The notes under the pieces were generated by a model that ran no database searches, was not told the origin of the DNA, and was given only the letters and a program-made list of their open reading frames with translations. Shown one piece after another: positions 4,586-5,130 of a stretch of 5,130 nucleotides of DNA. The stretch is from Desulfobacula sp. Lineage in GTDB: Bacteria; Desulfobacterota; Desulfobacteria; Desulfobacterales; Desulfobacteraceae. How positions within the stretch are numbered: the stretch's first letter is position 1; each line of letters starts with the position of its first letter. The DNA lies in assembly GCA_018702715.1 (NCBI GenBank), contig JABIYQ010000630.1:1-5130 (forward strand), in the 5' to 3' direction. A program made the translations under genes and the position numbers.

Positions 4586-5086
4586 ATGACACCAATTAAT
4601 TCTTTTCTCAAAGGCAAACACATACTGGCTGTTGACGATGAATGGGATGTCATTGAAACCATACAGGAAATTCTTGATGAAGCAAAAGTAGACTATGCAC
4701 AGGATTATGAGACTGCTTTAGAAAAAATTCTTGAAACCCAATATGATCTTGCCATCCTGGACATTATGGGAGTCAACGGGATTAAGCTTCTTGAAGAGTG
4801 TGTAAAAAAAGACATTCCCGCCATCATGTTGACGGCAAATTCCATGAATCCACAGTCCTTGGTCGAATCCATCAAAAAAGGTGCTATTTCCTATCTTTCA
4901 AAAGAGCATTTAAGTGTACTTGATTCATTAGTAAGTGAACTTTTGAATAAACATAAACAAGGCAGATCCACCTGGAAATTTTCCTTTGAAAAACTGGGAA
5001 GCAGTTTTAACAGTCGGTTTGGTAACAACTGGAAAGATGACGACAAGGAATTCTGGGATAAATTTGATAAAAATTATTATATCTAA
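4586..5086 (+). CDS. Response regulator: receiver domain with a short non-DNA-binding tail
   Basis: This 166-residue protein has one receiver (REC) domain at about residues 10-123. The phosphorylation site is intact: acidic Asp17/Asp18 in AVDDEW, phospho-acceptor Asp59 in LAILDIMG, Thr83 in MLTAN and Lys106 in LSKE. The usual proline after the acceptor (D-x-M-P) is Gly62 here. The remaining ~43 residues have no helix-turn-helix or enzyme motif. They are basic, then rich in aromatic and acidic residues (RFGNNW, KEFWDKF, ending NYYI). It probably works by protein contact, as an orphan or phosphorelay intermediate, but its partner is unknown; no histidine kinase gene is in the window. The ATG follows AGAGGG at 5 bases. 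It is transcribed away from the hydrolase operon, and I see no terminator in the 44 bases after the TAA. Confidence 0.9.
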   Translation: MTPINSFLKGKHILAVDDEWDVIETIQEILDEAKVDYAQDYETALEKILETQYDLAILDIMGVNGIKLLEECVKKDIPAIMLTANSMNPQSLVESIKKGAISYLSKEHLSVLDSLVSELLNKHKQGRSTWKFSFEKLGSSFNSRFGNNWKDDDKEFWDKFDKNYYI

Positions 5087-5130
5087 TCAGAAATATTTTT
5101 AACTATTCAGCTCTTATGTTTGAAACCGCC

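Overview
The window looks like chromosomal sequence from an AT-rich Gram-negative anaerobe. The most likely source is a sulfate-reducing member of the Desulfobacterales (Desulfobacula/Desulfobacter-like). This is an inference from three things: F0 genes without F1 genes, the presence of a heptose (LPS) gene, and the protein sequences themselves. No marker gene is present to settle it. There are nine protein genes. Seven lie on the minus strand in two groups, flanked by a cut-off gene and a response-regulator gene on the plus strand.

Layout from left to right. Positions 1-113 hold the end of a plus-strand gene, probably a small ACT-domain protein. Positions 114-262 are a convergent intergenic region with two structures: a long imperfect palindrome (about 115-219) and a perfect 18-bp stem (222-262) placed to terminate transcription from both sides. 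Positions 291-1963 (minus) are a compact membrane-sector ATP synthase operon, atpZ-atpI-atpB-atpE. It ends at that terminator, so the F1 genes and the b and delta subunits must be elsewhere. Positions 1964-2242 are non-coding and hold at most a weak atp promoter. Positions 2243-4266 (minus) are three overlapping genes: a carbon-nitrogen hydrolase, a stand-alone heptose-1-phosphate adenylyltransferase (rfaE2/hldC) and pgeF (YfiH/LACC1 family). Positions 4267-4585 are a divergent regulatory region with a candidate promoter for each side, an 18-bp dyad and a repeated 12-mer. Positions 4586-5086 (plus) encode a receiver-domain protein with a short aromatic/charged tail and no output domain. Positions 5087-5130 hold nothing I can identify.

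How the genes fit together. The atp operon supplies the ion-conducting half of the ATP synthase, with AtpZ and AtpI as assembly factors. Subunit c carries the Gln/Glu/Ser/Tyr set associated with Na+ binding, so the coupling ion is a real question. The hydrolase, rfaE2 and pgeF genes are translationally coupled. They combine a metabolite-repair-type amidase with two envelope-related functions: LPS heptose activation and peptidoglycan-precursor editing. I see no clearly new multi-gene system here. The least ordinary items are the long palindrome, the subunit c ion site, the repeats and dyad in the divergent promoter region, and the orphan receiver protein.
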